Assembly (NCBI GenBank): GCA_903828035.1
Contig: CAIKKV010000251.1
Span: forward strand, 1-10,284
DNA length: 10,284 nucleotides
Source of the DNA: an uncultured bacterium
GTDB taxonomy: Bacteria; Verrucomicrobiota; Kiritimatiellia; CAIKKV01
Direction of reading: 5' to 3'
Under the pieces are notes generated by a model, which ran no database searches, was not told the origin of the DNA, and worked only from the letters and a program-made list of their open reading frames with translations. Position 1 is the stretch's first letter. Each line of letters begins with the position of its first letter. The position numbers and the translations under genes are program-made. Shown piece by piece: positions 1 to 6,116 of this stretch.

Positions 1-100
1 CCGGATCAGCCCGAAAGCGGCCGCCCATTGGCGCCCGAAATGGAACAACCCGCATCACGCAACCCCAACCCTGTGCGCCAACCGCGGCCGTGGATGAAGC

Positions 101-129
101 TTGATTCCATGTAGTCACTCATGTAGTCT
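101..129 (+). promoter_or_regulatory. Possible promoter/operator of the toxin-antitoxin pair, with a 9-bp direct repeat
   Basis: The 9-mer CATGTAGTC occurs at 108-116 and again at 120-128, a spacing of 12 bases (about one helical turn), directly before the antitoxin start at 137. TTGATT (101-106) and TAGTCT (124-129), 17 bases apart, could be weak -35 and -10 boxes. The repeat copies would then lie in the spacer and over the -10 box, where a bound antitoxin would block RNA polymerase. Autoregulation through repeats at this position is usual for Phd/VapB-type antitoxins. The hexamers match consensus only 4/6 and 3/6, so the promoter call is weak; the repeat itself is directly visible. Confidence 0.4.
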
Positions 130-136
130 CTTAGGC

Positions 137-397
137 ATGAAAGACATCGGCATCCGGGAGTTGAAGAAAAAGGCGTCGGAGCTGGTCCGTCATCTGGCCG
201 AAAGCCGCGAAGCCTACACCATCACCCGCCGCGGAAAGGCGGTTGCGGTTCTGTCGCCCTGCTGGCAGGGAATGGACAGGCCGGCCCTCCCGACGCCGGA
301 TGCCTGGGACCGGGTTGAAAAGCTGGCCGCCCGCTTGTCGAACCATCCGTCCTCCCCCCGCTCCGCCGTCCGTGAACTTCATAAAATGAGGCGTTAA
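137..397 (+). CDS. Type II antitoxin, Phd/YefM (prevent-host-death) family
   Basis: This 86-residue protein would neutralise the PIN toxin encoded next to it and bind the shared promoter. The N-terminal half has the typical Phd/YefM pattern: a start reading MKDIGIRELKKKASELVR, then a strand-helix stretch ending in YTITRRGKAVAVLSP (about residues 28-42), which is the DNA-binding and dimerisation part. The remaining half, rich in Pro, Ala and Arg, is the expected toxin-binding tail. I chose ATG 137 because the family homology begins there; the frame is open back to TTG 101, but those 12 residues do not look like the family. No Shine-Dalgarno sequence precedes 137. The stop overlaps the toxin start (TAATG), which implies translational coupling. 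The family call is firm; the exact subfamily (Phd, YefM or VapB-like) is not. Confidence 0.85.
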   Translation: MKDIGIRELKKKASELVRHLAESREAYTITRRGKAVAVLSPCWQGMDRPALPTPDAWDRVEKLAARLSNHPSSPRSAVRELHKMRR

Positions 398-843
398 TGG
401 CCTTTCTTTTGACGATCGATGCCAGCGTTTTTGTCGTTGCATGCAGGGCGGAAGAGCCCGGTTTTTCGTCGGCCCGGCACCTGCTGGCTGCGCTCCGGAA
501 AAGCGGCACGCCCCTGATTGAACCCGCCCTGCTCCCCGTCGAAACGGCCGCCGCCCTGCGCCGGGCCGGGCTGCCCGCCCAGGACGCCCTGGAATACGCC
601 CTTTCGATTGCGTCACTGCCCCGCCTGACAGTCGTCCCCTTGGACATACCCCTTATGCAAAGAAGCGCGCAACTGGCCGTTGAAAATGCGCTGAGGGGCG
701 CGGACGCCATTTATGTGGCCGTGTCGGAACTGTTCGGCTCCACCCTGGTCACCCTCGATCAGGAGCAGCTTCGCCGCAGCCCCGCGACGGTCGAAGCTTG
801 CACCCCCGAAGCGGCAAGACGCCTCCTGCTAAAAGGAACGTAA
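397..843 (+). CDS. PIN-domain ribonuclease toxin, VapC-like
   Basis: This 148-residue protein has the length and acidic residues of a VapC-type PIN toxin, a metal-dependent RNase that cuts specific RNAs, often tRNA or rRNA, when free of its antitoxin. The visible active-site set is Asp8 (LLTIDASVF), Glu49 (LLPVETAAAL), Asp103 (RGADAIYVAVSE) and Asp121 (LVTLDQEQL), in the order and spacing expected for PIN domains. All are intact, so it is probably active. The start ATG shares one base with the antitoxin stop, and TGAGG at 387-391 gives a good ribosome binding site 5 bases upstream. Together the two genes form a complete type II toxin-antitoxin operon. The RNA target cannot be told from sequence. 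Confidence 0.88.
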   Translation: MAFLLTIDASVFVVACRAEEPGFSSARHLLAALRKSGTPLIEPALLPVETAAALRRAGLPAQDALEYALSIASLPRLTVVPLDIPLMQRSAQLAVENALRGADAIYVAVSELFGSTLVTLDQEQLRRSPATVEACTPEAARRLLLKGT

Positions 844-849
844 TAGTTC

Positions 850-878
850 TTGATAAAGGGCGGGGCGCCATGGATGAT
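850..878 (+). promoter_or_regulatory. Candidate sigma-70-type promoter for the Gfo/Idh/MocA gene
   Basis: TTGATA (850-855, 5/6 to consensus) and GATGAT (873-878, 4/6) are separated by 17 bases in the 75-base gap after the toxin gene. Transcription would start near 885 and give a leader of about 34 bases before ATG 919. I see no terminator between the toxin gene and this point, so read-through is also possible. Confidence 0.35.
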
Positions 879-918
879 TATTGCTTTTACACCATCAAAC
901 CGAAACGGGATGACCAAC

Positions 919-1962
919 ATGAGCGCGAAGAAACTGCGAATGGGCTTCATCGGCGCGGGCGGCATCGCCCAGGCCCAGATGAAAATCGTCAAGGCCTATC
1001 CGGACGTGGACCTGATTTCGGCCTGCGACATCAACGAGGCCGGCCTGGCCAAGGTCAAGGCCGAGCTGGGCTTCGCCACGGTCTACACGGACTGGAAAGA
1101 GATGCTCCGCAAGGAAACGCTGGATGCGGTCAGCGTCTGCACGCCCAACGGGGGCCATTGCGAGCACACGATCGCCGCGCTCAAGGCCGGCGCCGATGTG
1201 CTGGTCGAAAAGCCGATGGCCATGAACGCCCGCGAGGGCGAGGCCATGCTGGCGGCCTCGAAGAAGGCGGGCCGCAAGCTGGTCATCGGCTTCCAGTGGC
1301 GCTTCGACCCCAAGGCCCAGTTCATTCACCGCATGGGCGCGGACGGCCGGTTCGGCAAGATCCTCTTCGCCCGCTGCAAGGCCATGCGCCGCCGCGGCAT
1401 CCCCAACTGGGGCGTGTTCGGCCGCAAGGAGCTCCAGGGCGGCGGCCCGCTGATCGACATCGGGGTGCACATCATGGAAGTCACCCACTACGTCATGGGC
1501 TCCCCCAGGCCCGTGGCCGCCAGCGGCAACATCTTCCGCTACCTGGGCGACAAGCCCGGCGATGTCGCCTGCTCCTGGCCGAACTGGGACCACAAGACCT
1601 ACACGGTCGAGGACCTGGCCGTGGGCCAGATCCGCTTCGAAAACGGGGCCGTCATGCAGGTGGAGGCGTCCTTCGCCGCCCACTGCAAGGATGCCTGGGG
1701 CTTCACGATCATGGGCGAAAAGGGCGGAGCCGACCTGGACCCCCTGGCCATCCACTGCGACGAGAACGGCTACATGGTGGACAAGGTCCCGGCGTTCATC
1801 CCCACCGACGATTGCTTCGCCCGCAAGCTGCGGAACTTCGTGGACACGGCGCTTTACAACAAGCCGACCGAAGCGCCGGGCGAGGCCGGGCTCATGGTCC
1901 AGAAGATGCTGGACGGGATCTACGAATCGGCCGAAAAGGGCAAGGAAGTGACGATCCGCTGA
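919..1962 (+). CDS. Gfo/Idh/MocA family NAD(P)-dependent oxidoreductase
   Basis: This 347-residue cytoplasmic dehydrogenase probably oxidises or reduces a sugar, inositol or related polyol with a nicotinamide cofactor. The N-terminal Rossmann fold shows GFIGAGGIAQAQM (residues 9-21), then the second-strand acidic residue at Asp37 (SACDINEAG). The family EKP motif is at 97-99 (VLVEKPMAMN). The C-terminal substrate domain carries GGGPLIDIGVHIME with Asp180 and His184, so the usual Lys98-Asp180-His184 catalytic set is complete. I chose ATG 919 because the homology starts within a few residues and GGGA (907-910) lies 8 bases upstream; ATG 910 and an in-frame start at 850 are possible but less well supported. 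The gene converges on the exported TPR/CBM9-like gene. In glycan-use loci such enzymes process released sugars; the actual substrate is unknown. Confidence 0.9.
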   Translation: MSAKKLRMGFIGAGGIAQAQMKIVKAYPDVDLISACDINEAGLAKVKAELGFATVYTDWKEMLRKETLDAVSVCTPNGGHCEHTIAALKAGADVLVEKPMAMNAREGEAMLAASKKAGRKLVIGFQWRFDPKAQFIHRMGADGRFGKILFARCKAMRRRGIPNWGVFGRKELQGGGPLIDIGVHIMEVTHYVMGSPRPVAASGNIFRYLGDKPGDVACSWPNWDHKTYTVEDLAVGQIRFENGAVMQVEASFAAHCKDAWGFTIMGEKGGADLDPLAIHCDENGYMVDKVPAFIPTDDCFARKLRNFVDTALYNKPTEAPGEAGLMVQKMLDGIYESAEKGKEVTIR

Positions 1963-1974
1963 AAGCCGGGCTGC

Positions 1975-1996
1975 GCCGGGGCTGCTATTCCCCGGC
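1975..1996. terminator. GC-rich hairpin between convergent genes
   Basis: GCCGGGG (1975-1981) pairs perfectly with CCCCGGC (1990-1996) around the 8-base loop CTGCTATT. It sits 13 bases after the stop of the dehydrogenase gene and contains the stop codon of the opposing gene. Its position suits a shared, bidirectional end of transcription. There is no T-run on either side, so it is not a classic intrinsic terminator; it may only stall polymerase or protect 3' ends. Confidence 0.35.
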
Positions 1997-4066
1997 CATC
2001 CGCTTGCGGTCGAGGTACTCCTGGCGCCGTTCCGCGGCCAGGTACCGGATCTCCATCCAGCCCGGAACGGCCTTGGCGAAGAGCGTCTCGACGTCCTCCG
2101 CGCTCATCTCCTTGCCGACCTTTTTCGCGTATTCATCCAGCGTGTCGACCAGGGGCTTCAGCTCCGTGCGATAGAACTCCGGGTCGCCCAGCTGGGCATC
2201 CCGCCAGAAGTCGATCACTCCGTTTTCGCTGGGCCGGCTTTCCAGGCGGTATTTCGCCGCCGCCTTCAACACCAGGCGGCGCTTGATGGCGCTCAAGTTC
2301 TCCGGCGTCAGGCCGCTGAAGACGATGTCGCCCCAGCTCGAGCGGTTGTGGACCGACTGGCTGCCGCCGAACGAAAGGCCGCCGGCGCGGGTCCAGCGGA
2401 TATTCTCGAACTGCCAGGCGTCGCCGTTGGCGGGCAGCTTGTCATAGAACGCCTCCCAGTCATAAAACAGATGGGTGACATAGCCCTTGTCCGCCACCCG
2501 GGTCTCGGACCTGGCCAGCCCGTTTTTCCTGGAAGCCGGCCGGAACTGGCGGTTGGGATACATCGTATCGAAGGTATCGCTGAAATCGCCGTCCGGCAGG
2601 CCGATATTGAAAAAGCTGTACGGCTGGTTGCTGCCCGCGGCCAAATAGCCCTCATAGCTGCCGCCGGTGACAAACCCGTTAAGCACTTCATCCACCTTCG
2701 AGTCATGGGCCAGGAAGAAAAAGTGGACGCCCTCCCGGTCGCAGGCCGTGTAGAAATCGGTGACGTTGTCGCCGCCGGCCTCCGTGCCCGCCTCCGGGCC
2801 GATGTTGCGGCCGGTCACGGCGGCGTCGGTCTCGAGCAGGAACTTGAGGTTGTCTCCATAGGGCCGGTCAAGCTTCGCCGTATAGGCGCCCCCCTCAACC
2901 GCCTTGGCCATGAACGCGCACGGGGTGGATGCCCTGGGAAGCTGGGCAAAAGCAGCCTCGTACGCCGCATACAACCCTCGGGCCGCCTGCTCCTGCCCGC
3001 CCGCCATGGCCATCCGGGCCGCCTCGAGGATGCTGTCGCTCTTCTCCTTGTTCGGAAGCTCTTCAGGCTTGAACGCCTTCGCGGCGGCGTCGACGATTTT
3101 CTTCATATCCGCCCCGCCGCCGGCCTTGAAGGCCGCCGCCGTGAGGCTGCTCTGGAAGCGGACCGGGGCCGGCAGCTTCCCGTCCTTCGCCATGGACTCC
3201 GCCGCCTGGACCAGCTCCTTCGTTTTGCCGAGCGCCGCCAGGGCGCCGAGCTGGGCGTTCCGCACAAGGGCGTACTCGCCCCCCGCAAGCTTGGGCGCCA
3301 GAAGGGCCAGCGGCGCGGCCCAGGCGACAAAGGACGGATCGGAGGCCTTGGCCTCCTTGATCTTGGAAACCAGGCCCATCGCCCGGTTGGTATCCACCGC
3401 CATGAGCGCGGGCAACCAGGCTTCGCAGTCGGCCCGGAGGGTCGCATAGTCGTGGGTCTTCCACGTCGTCCACGAGGGAAGCTGGTTGAAGGCCGACCAC
3501 CTGGCCGCCGGGGTGGCGGCGGGATTGTTCAGCGTCAGCAGGCAGGCCGCCCTGGTCTCGGCGGCCGATTCACTCTTCCGCGGGCCGGCGGGAGTTTTAG
3601 CCGGATTGACCTCCTGCATTTTGTCATACGCCGCGCGCGCCTCGGCGGCCAGATCCTGCCGCTCGTAGAGCTTGGCGATGTTCTGCCAAGCTTCGGCCTG
3701 TTCGTCCGGCTTCAGCCCGGGCAGCGCCAGCGCCCGGCGAAGGATGGCGTGGGCCTGGCCGATATCCATTTTGTTCAGATCCAGCCCGGCCATGCCGCGG
3801 ATGCGCGCCTCGGCCATGGCCTTGAAGGCGGCAATCTTCGCCTTGTTCGGCGCGTCCGGAATCGCGATGGCCGCCTCGTATTCGGCGATCGCCTCCTCGA
3901 CCTTGGGCGCGCGGCCCGCCATCAGGCTGGCGGCACGCGCGGTGTGCGCGGCCAGGTTGGTGCGGGCGGCGTCGAGCGCCGCCTTGTTGTCCTGGCCGCG
4001 AACGGTGACGCTCAAGGCGGGCAGCGCGATCAGCAGCGCAATTGAAATCCGTTTCATCGTGGTCAT
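1985..4066 (-). CDS. Exported protein: TPR-like helical region plus CBM9-like carbohydrate-binding domain
   Basis: I do not recognise a named family for this 693-residue protein. Residues 1-24 form a signal peptide (MTTMKR, hydrophobic ALLIALPALSV, cut probably near VRG/QD). Residues about 25-390 are Ala-rich amphipathic helices with TPR-like segments, for example AEAWQNIAKLYERQDLAAEA followed by ARAAYDKMQEVNP. Residues about 400-600 form a beta-rich domain with aromatic-rich strands (GVHFFFLAHDSK, GYVTHLFYDWEAFY) and GGLSFGG/SVHNRSSWGDIVF near 563-582, resembling the CBM9-like sugar-binding fold found in planctomycete and verrucomicrobial proteins. A helical tail follows. No catalytic residues are recognised. 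ATG 4066 is favoured over ATG 4057 because AAGGGGAG stands 6 bases upstream. The gene starts 12 bases after the GH123-like gene, whose stop runs into this ribosome binding site, so the two are likely co-translated. Binding or scaffolding of glycan is an inference. Confidence 0.75.
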   Translation of the reverse strand: MTTMKRISIALLIALPALSVTVRGQDNKAALDAARTNLAAHTARAASLMAGRAPKVEEAIAEYEAAIAIPDAPNKAKIAAFKAMAEARIRGMAGLDLNKMDIGQAHAILRRALALPGLKPDEQAEAWQNIAKLYERQDLAAEARAAYDKMQEVNPAKTPAGPRKSESAAETRAACLLTLNNPAATPAARWSAFNQLPSWTTWKTHDYATLRADCEAWLPALMAVDTNRAMGLVSKIKEAKASDPSFVAWAAPLALLAPKLAGGEYALVRNAQLGALAALGKTKELVQAAESMAKDGKLPAPVRFQSSLTAAAFKAGGGADMKKIVDAAAKAFKPEELPNKEKSDSILEAARMAMAGGQEQAARGLYAAYEAAFAQLPRASTPCAFMAKAVEGGAYTAKLDRPYGDNLKFLLETDAAVTGRNIGPEAGTEAGGDNVTDFYTACDREGVHFFFLAHDSKVDEVLNGFVTGGSYEGYLAAGSNQPYSFFNIGLPDGDFSDTFDTMYPNRQFRPASRKNGLARSETRVADKGYVTHLFYDWEAFYDKLPANGDAWQFENIRWTRAGGLSFGGSQSVHNRSSWGDIVFSGLTPENLSAIKRRLVLKAAAKYRLESRPSENGVIDFWRDAQLGDPEFYRTELKPLVDTLDEYAKKVGKEMSAEDVETLFAKAVPGWMEIRYLAAERRQEYLDRKRMAGE

Positions 4067-4078
4067 GGCAAACTCCCC

Positions 4079-5872
4079 TTACCGCACGGTTTCGCTGAGT
4101 GTCATCAGGTTCAGGATCTTTTCGACCATCTCCGCGCGCACGGCGTTGAGATCGACCTCGGCGCCCTTCATCAGGGCGAACCACTGGAGGACCTTGCGGC
4201 CGGCGTAGATCCGGTCGAGCTTCCCGGATTGGATCGCCTCCTGCGCGAGCAGGTGGAGCCGGGTGGCATAGCGGATATCGTCGATGCCCTCGCGGAAGCC
4301 CTCCCACGCCAGCGTGTCCACCAGGCCCTGGCCCGTGGGATAGGCCAGCACCATGGGCTTGTAAAGATCGTTGGCGAGGTCATTCCAGGGGCCGTAGGCG
4401 AACTCGTAATTGTCGACCATGCTGTAGTTGGACAGGTAGCCCAGCAGGCCGTGCTGGCGACGGACAAAGGAGGGGTTTTCCGAGCCGTTGTGCTGGCTGG
4501 CGTAGAAACCCACGGCGGTGAAGCCCACTTCATTCCACGGCCGCGGCTTCTCCAGCTCTTCCGGGGAGCCGGCCGCGGGATAGATATCCAGCATATAGCC
4601 GCCCTTGTAAAAATAGTGCGAATGACCGGCCAGGTCGACCTTCATCCCCTGCTCATGCACCAGGCGCCAGGCCGGCCGGGTCTTGGCGACCCAGGAGGCG
4701 CCCTGCTCATCGCCCAGGCCCAGCGCGGCGTCGGTGTGGCCGAAGTGCTCCATGTAAAACTTCTTCCAGCTCACCGCCGACCGCTTGAAGCCCATCAGTT
4801 CGTCAAACGTCAGCGGCGTGCCGTCATGCTCGCCCAGCCAGGGCAGGCTGCCGCCCAAAATCGGATGGGTTTCGAAGCCGGCCTCCTTCATCGCCGCCAC
4901 CCGCTTCTTCGCCTCGTCCTTGGGCGTGTCGGGGCCGCAGTTCGGGCCGAGGTGCAGGATGTTATGGCGCCGCAGGTTCTTCAACGTCGGCAGGAAGGCC
5001 GGATGGTCGGGGCTCAGTTTGGGCCAGGCGCCCATCAGGCTGACGATGAAGTTGCGCGACAGGTCGAAGCGCGTCGCGGGCAGGGGCAGCTCGAAGGGCA
5101 GCACCCGCAGGGCCACCGGGATCGACGCCACCGCTTTGCCGCCCGCCGCGAGCTCCACCTGGCCGCGGTAGACGCCGGGCTTGACGCCCTTGGCCACATG
5201 GGCGGTGAGCATGAACTGCTTGAAGGCCCCCGCCGGCAGGGCGACCGGCTGGAGGGTCCTGGCGTCGGCAAAGGCCGGCGAAGTGGCGTCGAAGCCGGCG
5301 TCCAGCCGCCGGGGCGGGCTGATCCAGACCTGCCGGCTGCCGCCCGGCTCGTTCAGGCGGGCGTAGTTCGCCTGGCGCGCGGTGTCCACCGTGATCAGGG
5401 TCTCGTCGTTGAGCAGGAGCTCCGGAACCAGCTTCAGCCCCACGTCGGAAAAATAGCTGAACCAGCCGTTCCCATTCTGGTACCAGACCTTGACCACCTT
5501 CAGGTCCAGGCTCTCGCGGGAAAGGACGGCGCCCGCCGGCCCCTTCAGATCCGACACCTTCAGCTCCGCCTTGTCCATGCCCTTGAAGGGGTACAGCAGG
5601 AAGGAGGCGGGCTCGTACTCGTCCTGCGCGGCCACGATCCGCAGGTCCGCGCCGAGCTGCCCGTCCACGGGGTAGGTGCCGGGCAGGCGCATGAGGTCGC
5701 TCATGGCCGGGACGGCATACCAGACCACCGGGGCCGCGGCCAGGTCGGGCCGCGCCTTCAGGTCGGCCGCGACCCGGGCCGACACCGCGCTCTCCGCCGC
5801 CGCCGGGGACGGCAGCAGGCCGATAACGCCGGCCATGATTCCAGATGCCACAAAGCCTATCGCTCTTTTCAT
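4079..5872 (-). CDS. Secreted glycoside hydrolase 123-like / DUF4091 protein
   Basis: This 597-residue protein is probably an exported glycosidase. Residues 1-26 form a signal peptide ending PSPAAA/ES. Residues about 45-255 are a beta-sandwich N-terminal region with YEPASFLLYPF (near 85-95) and GVKPGVYRGQVEL, typical of the domain before the GH123/DUF4091 barrel. The barrel follows from about residue 265. LGLGDEQGAS places an Asp-Glu pair at 388-389, matching the paired acidic residues of GH123 N-acetyl-beta-galactosaminidases, where Glu is the acid/base and Asp helps the substrate N-acetyl group. The C-terminal signature WEGFREGIDDIRY (523-535) is characteristic of DUF4091. The start at ATG 5872 has AAGGGT (5877-5882) upstream. 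It is the first gene of a two-gene unit with the CBM9-like protein. Amino-sugar specificity is inferred from the family; many DUF4091 proteins are uncharacterised. Confidence 0.82.
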   Translation of the reverse strand: MKRAIGFVASGIMAGVIGLLPSPAAAESAVSARVAADLKARPDLAAAPVVWYAVPAMSDLMRLPGTYPVDGQLGADLRIVAAQDEYEPASFLLYPFKGMDKAELKVSDLKGPAGAVLSRESLDLKVVKVWYQNGNGWFSYFSDVGLKLVPELLLNDETLITVDTARQANYARLNEPGGSRQVWISPPRRLDAGFDATSPAFADARTLQPVALPAGAFKQFMLTAHVAKGVKPGVYRGQVELAAGGKAVASIPVALRVLPFELPLPATRFDLSRNFIVSLMGAWPKLSPDHPAFLPTLKNLRRHNILHLGPNCGPDTPKDEAKKRVAAMKEAGFETHPILGGSLPWLGEHDGTPLTFDELMGFKRSAVSWKKFYMEHFGHTDAALGLGDEQGASWVAKTRPAWRLVHEQGMKVDLAGHSHYFYKGGYMLDIYPAAGSPEELEKPRPWNEVGFTAVGFYASQHNGSENPSFVRRQHGLLGYLSNYSMVDNYEFAYGPWNDLANDLYKPMVLAYPTGQGLVDTLAWEGFREGIDDIRYATRLHLLAQEAIQSGKLDRIYAGRKVLQWFALMKGAEVDLNAVRAEMVEKILNLMTLSETVR

Positions 5873-5928
5873 GAGGACCCTTTCAAATCATTCGGTCTAT
5901 GTTCGCGAATGCGGGAAATACACGCAAG

Positions 5929-5950
5929 GTGCAATATCTGATATTCGCAC
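5929..5950. promoter_or_regulatory. Candidate operator: near-perfect dyad upstream of the GH123-like gene
   Basis: The core AATATCTGATATT (5933-5945) is a perfect 13-base palindrome around a central T. Outside it, GTGC (5929-5932) and GCAC (5947-5950) also match, offset by one extra C at 5946. The centre is 67 bases upstream of the start codon at 5872, in an otherwise gene-free stretch. A second, smaller palindrome, TTCGCGAA (5902-5909), lies between it and the gene. Position and symmetry fit a binding site for a dimeric regulator of the glycan-use operon. No regulator gene is in the window, and I could not place a convincing -35/-10 pair. Confidence 0.4.
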
Positions 5951-5984
5951 TCAATTTCCGTCATCGGGTGATCAACAAGGGCTC

Positions 5985-6057
5985 GGGAGGGCCGGGTTAC
6001 ACCCCGGCCTCAGCGTGCAGAGAGCTGCATCAGGCTCGGGTGGAACCTCGCCCTCCC
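5985..6057. repeat. REP/BIME-like element: two inverted 25-base hairpin units around a small hairpin
   Basis: The unit at 5985-6009 and the reverse complement of 6033-6057 are 25 bases each and match at 20. Each begins with a GGAG-containing foot (5986-5989 on +, 6056-6053 on -) directly followed by a hairpin: a 7-bp stem GGCCGGG/CCCGGCC with 6-base loop in the left unit, and GGCGAGG/CCGAGCC with two central G.A mismatches in the right. The spacer holds TGCAG (6016-6020) pairing with CTGCA (6025-6029) around AGAG. This is the architecture of repetitive extragenic palindromes (GGAG/GTAG tetranucleotide plus palindrome) in a paired, inverted form. Only one copy is in the window, so genomic repetition is not shown. 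It could also end transcription of the giant gene, though no T-run follows. Confidence 0.55.
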
Positions 6058-6076
6058 AAATCCATGTCGCCTCATA

Positions 6077-6101
6077 CTCGATTCGAGATCATTCAGATCT
6101 C
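6077..6101. other. Two overlapping small inverted repeats after the giant gene
   Basis: GAGATC (6085-6090) pairs with GATCTC (6096-6101) around ATTCA, and CTCGATTCGAG (6077-6087) is an 11-base palindrome sharing GAG with the first. Only one of the two can fold at a time. They lie 16 to 40 bases beyond the stop of the minus-strand surface-protein gene. There is no T-run, so I do not call a terminator; they may form part of its 3' end. Confidence 0.3.
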
Positions 6102-6116
6102 CAGCGCGGCTCCGAA

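Noticed and set aside
1..114. Open + strand frame entering from the left edge and stopping at TAG 112-114
   Set aside because: It might be the tail of an upstream gene, but all three + frames stay open for 90 or more bases here and none shows a motif, so none can be chosen.
131..710. Minus-strand open frames across the toxin-antitoxin pair
   Set aside because: The + strand encodes intact Phd/YefM and PIN motifs; the minus frames show only Arg/Ala-rich shadow sequence.
798..2174. A 458-codon + strand frame overlapping the dehydrogenase gene
   Set aside because: It is an alternative frame of the clear Gfo/Idh/MocA gene, gives His/Arg/Gly-rich sequence, and runs across the convergent stop region.
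2348..4045. A 565-codon open frame on the + strand opposite the TPR/CBM9-like gene
   Set aside because: It is the mirror of a GC-rich gene with G/C at third positions. Its translation is rich in Arg, Gly, Pro and Leu, has no domain pattern or signal peptide, and no ribosome binding site.
4229..5941. A 570-codon open frame on the + strand opposite the GH123-like gene
   Set aside because: Same artefact: low-complexity Arg/Gly/Gln/Ala-rich translation, while the opposite strand encodes a recognisable signal peptide and DUF4091 signature.
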